Below, in pieces: positions 41,431 to 43,215 of a stretch of DNA of 43,215 nt (positions within the stretch are counted from its first letter, which is position 1; the number at the start of each line of letters is the position of its first letter). The notes beneath the pieces were generated by a model, which saw only the letters and a program-made list of their open reading frames with translations, was not told the origin of the DNA and did no database searches. The translations under genes were made by a program, and so were the position numbers. Origin of the DNA: JBKJVQ01 sp046717125 (GTDB lineage Bacteria > Pseudomonadota > Alphaproteobacteria > Rhizobiales > Methyloligellaceae); contig JBKJVQ010000143.1 of assembly GCA_046717125.1 (NCBI GenBank), forward strand, positions 1 through 43,215, given 5' to 3'.

Positions 41431-41831
41431 TCTGCTTCGATAGCAACGCCATTATCGGTGTCTTGAGGCGCTCTCCGCGCCAGCTTGTAATCCGTTTTGA
41501 CGAACAGCTGAGCTCGGGCAAAGTAGCCATATCTTCTCTCGTGATTTTCGAGCTGAGCTTCGGCATCGCCAAGAGCAGATTGAAATCCGAGAACCAGCAA
41601 AGACTGGCGGATTTCCTGAGCGGGCCGATCAATATTTTGCCGTTTGACGCTGAAGACGGCAGAGAGGCTGGTGAAATCCGTGCCGGACTTGAACGTCTGG
41701 GAACCCCGATCGGCGCCTATGATGTTCTCATCGCCGCACAGGCGCGACGGCGCGATGCGCTGCTCGTCACGGGCAACATGCGCGAGTTCTCGCGCGTGCC
41801 GGGGCTGCGCTGTGAGGATTGGTCGGTGTAA
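41427..41831 (+). CDS. vapC: VapC-type PIN-domain ribonuclease toxin
   Basis: The 134-residue PIN-domain protein has the acidic metal site D5 (CFDSN), E42 (FELSFG) and D99 (GAYDVLIAA), with N117 and E120 in TGNMREFSRV near the fourth position. Toxins of this family cleave tRNA or rRNA and are held inactive by VapB. Length is at the norm. The stop lies 13 bases from the end of the converging SRAP gene. Confidence 0.9.
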   Translation: MICFDSNAIIGVLRRSPRQLVIRFDEQLSSGKVAISSLVIFELSFGIAKSRLKSENQQRLADFLSGPINILPFDAEDGREAGEIRAGLERLGTPIGAYDVLIAAQARRRDALLVTGNMREFSRVPGLRCEDWSV

Positions 41832-41844
41832 TCGGCGGCGACGG

Positions 41845-42522
41845 CTATAGAAGTTGCGGCGCCTCTTCGGTCAACGGCGCGATGCAGTCCGGCGTGTTGT
41901 GCCTCCAGGAATTCATCCGTTGACTGACGGGCCAGCGCTGGAGCATGCCTTCAGCGGCGGGTTGAAGAAGTCCGACTCCGCCGTCGCTGAGCCAGGGTTC
42001 GAACTGGTCCGGCTCAAGGACCACCGGCATGCGGTCGTGCAAGGCGGACATGAATGCGTTCGCGGAAGTCGTGAGAATCGTAAAGCTTTGCAATTCGGCC
42101 GCGTCTTCTCCGCGTCGCGTTTCCCATAGCCCGGCCATGGTCAGCGGCGCACCGTCCGCGCGGGTGATGTACCAGGGCTGCCTGGCCTTGCCCTCGCGCT
42201 TCCACTCGTAGAAGCCGCCCGCCGGCGCGAGGCAGCGGCGCGCACGAAACGCTTCGCGGAACGCGGGCTTCTCCACCACGGACTCTGCGCGCGCGTTGAT
42301 CATCTTCGCGCCTTCCTGGAAATCCTTCACCCAGAAGGGCAGGAGCCCCCATCGCATTTTGCGGAACAGGCGACGACCGTCATCGTCACGCACCACAACG
42401 CTCGCGTCGTCAGTCGGCGCGACATTCCAGGATGCGGAGAGATTTTGCGGCGGCTGGGCGGTCAGCTGGTAAAGCGCGTGGATTTCCGCCCAACTGAAAT
42501 CCTGCGTGAATCGTCCGCACAT
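41845..42522 (-). CDS. SRAP-domain protein (YedK/HMCES family)
   Basis: The 225-residue protein shields abasic sites in single-stranded DNA by forming a DNA-protein crosslink through its N-terminal cysteine. C2 (after Met removal, MCGRF), N76 (MINARAES), E106 (GFYEWK) and H162 (HDRMP) are all present. The family is often annotated as SOS response-associated peptidase. Length is typical. It converges with vapC and has repeat copy D in its upstream region. No LexA box is evident by eye. Confidence 0.93.
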   Translation of the reverse strand: MCGRFTQDFSWAEIHALYQLTAQPPQNLSASWNVAPTDDASVVVRDDDGRRLFRKMRWGLLPFWVKDFQEGAKMINARAESVVEKPAFREAFRARRCLAPAGGFYEWKREGKARQPWYITRADGAPLTMAGLWETRRGEDAAELQSFTILTTSANAFMSALHDRMPVVLEPDQFEPWLSDGGVGLLQPAAEGMLQRWPVSQRMNSWRHNTPDCIAPLTEEAPQLL

Positions 42523-42574
42523 CCCGGCCTACCTCAATCGAGATATACGAACTGGTCCGTGCGTTCGAAATCGA

Positions 42575-42616
42575 CTGGAGCATGACCGTTTTCCGATGGA
42601 ATCGGTCACACTCCAG
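42575..42616. repeat. Dispersed intergenic repeat, copy D
   Basis: CTGGAGCATGACCG (42575-42588) is inverted, with two mismatches, as CGGTCACACTCCAG (42603-42616), and the loop includes TTTTCCGATGGAAT. It resembles the GAGCATGA...TTTTCCG arm of copies A to C but lacks their second arm. It lies 52 bases upstream of the SRAP gene start and downstream of the Cys-rich protein gene. Confidence 0.6.
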
Positions 42617-42643
42617 ATCGCCTTTTGACCGCGCTGTAGCGAA

Positions 42644-42937
42644 TTAGCGACGACGCGTATCCTTCAGATACTTCTTCGGGATCATGCCGGCGCTCGCCAG
42701 CGCATTGACGCAGCCTCGCGACAATGCCTTGCGCCGAACTTCCATGCAGCGACGTGTCTCTGCGCTACGCGGCGGGTGCATGCCGCATAGCCGCTTGTAA
42801 TCCTGACGACACTGCTGGTCTACGACAGGGTCGGCCATGACTTCGGTTGCTGGCAGGCTGACGGCGGCGAACGCCGCCATCAATGCGGCAAGCCCCAAAG
42901 AACGAATCGAACGAACGGTATTCAAAAAACTTGGCAT
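42644..42937 (-). CDS. Small secreted protein with one Cys-rich (GLG1/FGFR-type) repeat
   Basis: The 97-residue protein has a signal peptide (about 1-35, ending EVMA before DPVVD) and one compact repeat with C43, C51, C64 and C76 in the pattern C-x7-C-x12-C-x11-C. With DYKRLC and LSRGCVNAL, this matches the Cys-rich GLG1/FGFR repeat found in small exported proteins of alphaproteobacteria. It should fold with two disulfides in the periplasm. An ATG 33 codons upstream is in frame, but GAGGGA eight bases before 42937 and the signal peptide favour the shorter form. Function is unknown. Confidence 0.75.
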   Translation of the reverse strand: MPSFLNTVRSIRSLGLAALMAAFAAVSLPATEVMADPVVDQQCRQDYKRLCGMHPPRSAETRRCMEVRRKALSRGCVNALASAGMIPKKYLKDTRRR

Positions 42938-43164
42938 CCGGGTATCCCTCTCGTGAACTTCGCCCCCAATGCTCATGGTCACCATGAGAACAGGCGAATA
43001 GGTCGACGGCTCAGCGATAAAAGCCACGAACCGCATTCCGGGCGCTCCCGCCCGATGACAGCGGCGAAATTAATGCGTGCCGCTAGGCAATGACAATAGG
43101 CGTTGCGCCCCATGACGCGTTTGTAATGACGCGGTGCACAGGCGGAATTTGGCAATATGAGGGC

Positions 43165-43215
43165 TGGTGCTGCCGCTGAGGATTGAACTCAGGACCTCTC
43201 CCTTACCAAGGGAGT
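43165..43215 (-). tRNA. tRNA-Thr (GGT), 3' part, truncated by window edge
   Basis: Read on the minus strand, the segment gives an anticodon arm (43214-43198; CTCCC stem and TTGGTAA loop with anticodon GGT), a five-base variable loop, the T arm CTGAG-TTCAATC-CTCAG (43192-43176), the acceptor strand CGGCAGC, discriminator A and an encoded CCA (43167-43165). The D arm and 5' acceptor strand lie beyond the right edge. Confidence 0.93.

Overview
The window is GC-rich chromosomal DNA whose gene families point to an alphaproteobacterium, most likely of the order Hyphomicrobiales (Rhizobiales). The markers are a serC leader RNA ahead of serC-serA, a class I lysyl-tRNA synthetase, a TIGR02186/TSUP gene pair, DUF6460, DUF2849 and DUF934 genes, a ligase-type lhr-pdeM pair, and modular intergenic repeats of a kind common in this order. 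I cannot fix the genus. Genes are densely packed on both strands. No gene-free stretch exceeds 300 bases; the longest (10168-10410) is filled with repeats and hairpins. I see no rRNA, CRISPR array, transposase, integrase or phage structural gene.

Layout. 1-4510: serine and purine synthesis (serC, serA, purA), headed by a low-complexity C/G stretch and the serC leader. 4516-9622: a redox-rich block with two short-chain dehydrogenases, a NeuD/PglD-like acyltransferase overlapping an aldonolactone-oxidase-like flavoprotein, and a divergent flavin monooxygenase; its pathway is unknown. 9802-14631: a small secreted protein, a TerB-like protein, class I lysK, a hicBA toxin-antitoxin module, a membrane-anchored degenerate nuclease-fold protein and an S24 repressor-like regulator. 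14772-19591: pyrD, a MATE transporter, a DUF6460 membrane protein and a secreted DUF255 thioredoxin-fold protein. 19638-24632: lhr-pdeM (DNA repair) and a TSUP/TIGR02186 membrane pair. 24790-29045: a large coiled-coil/SEL1 polarity-type protein, a charged secreted protein and yjbQ. 29056-32794: a DUF4212/SSS symporter pair with an overlapping prolyl iminopeptidase, then mscL.

32992-41093 is the most coherent system: an assimilatory sulfate reduction operon in the order ferredoxin, cysG, DUF2849, cysI, DUF934-cysH fusion, cysD, cysN, followed by a TSUP transporter. From the ferredoxin to cysN the genes overlap or abut. The reductase has the iron-sulfur cysteines of an APS reductase, and cysN lacks a fused APS kinase, so the implied route is sulfate to APS to sulfite to sulfide. 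No CysJ flavoprotein is present, so the ferredoxin is the obvious electron donor candidate for CysI. CysG would make the siroheme CysI needs. A cluster of palindromes lies just upstream.

41111-43215 holds a vapBC toxin-antitoxin module with a palindromic operator, an SRAP/YedK DNA-protein crosslink protein, a small Cys-rich secreted protein, and the 3' part of a tRNA-Thr(GGT) running off the right edge.

The main leads for novelty are the DUF934-APS reductase fusion, a missing guanine-specificity asparagine in CysN, a canonical EF-hand loop inside a sodium symporter, a short-chain dehydrogenase with Arg in place of the catalytic Lys, and a four-copy repeat family, three copies of which start exactly at a gene's stop codon.
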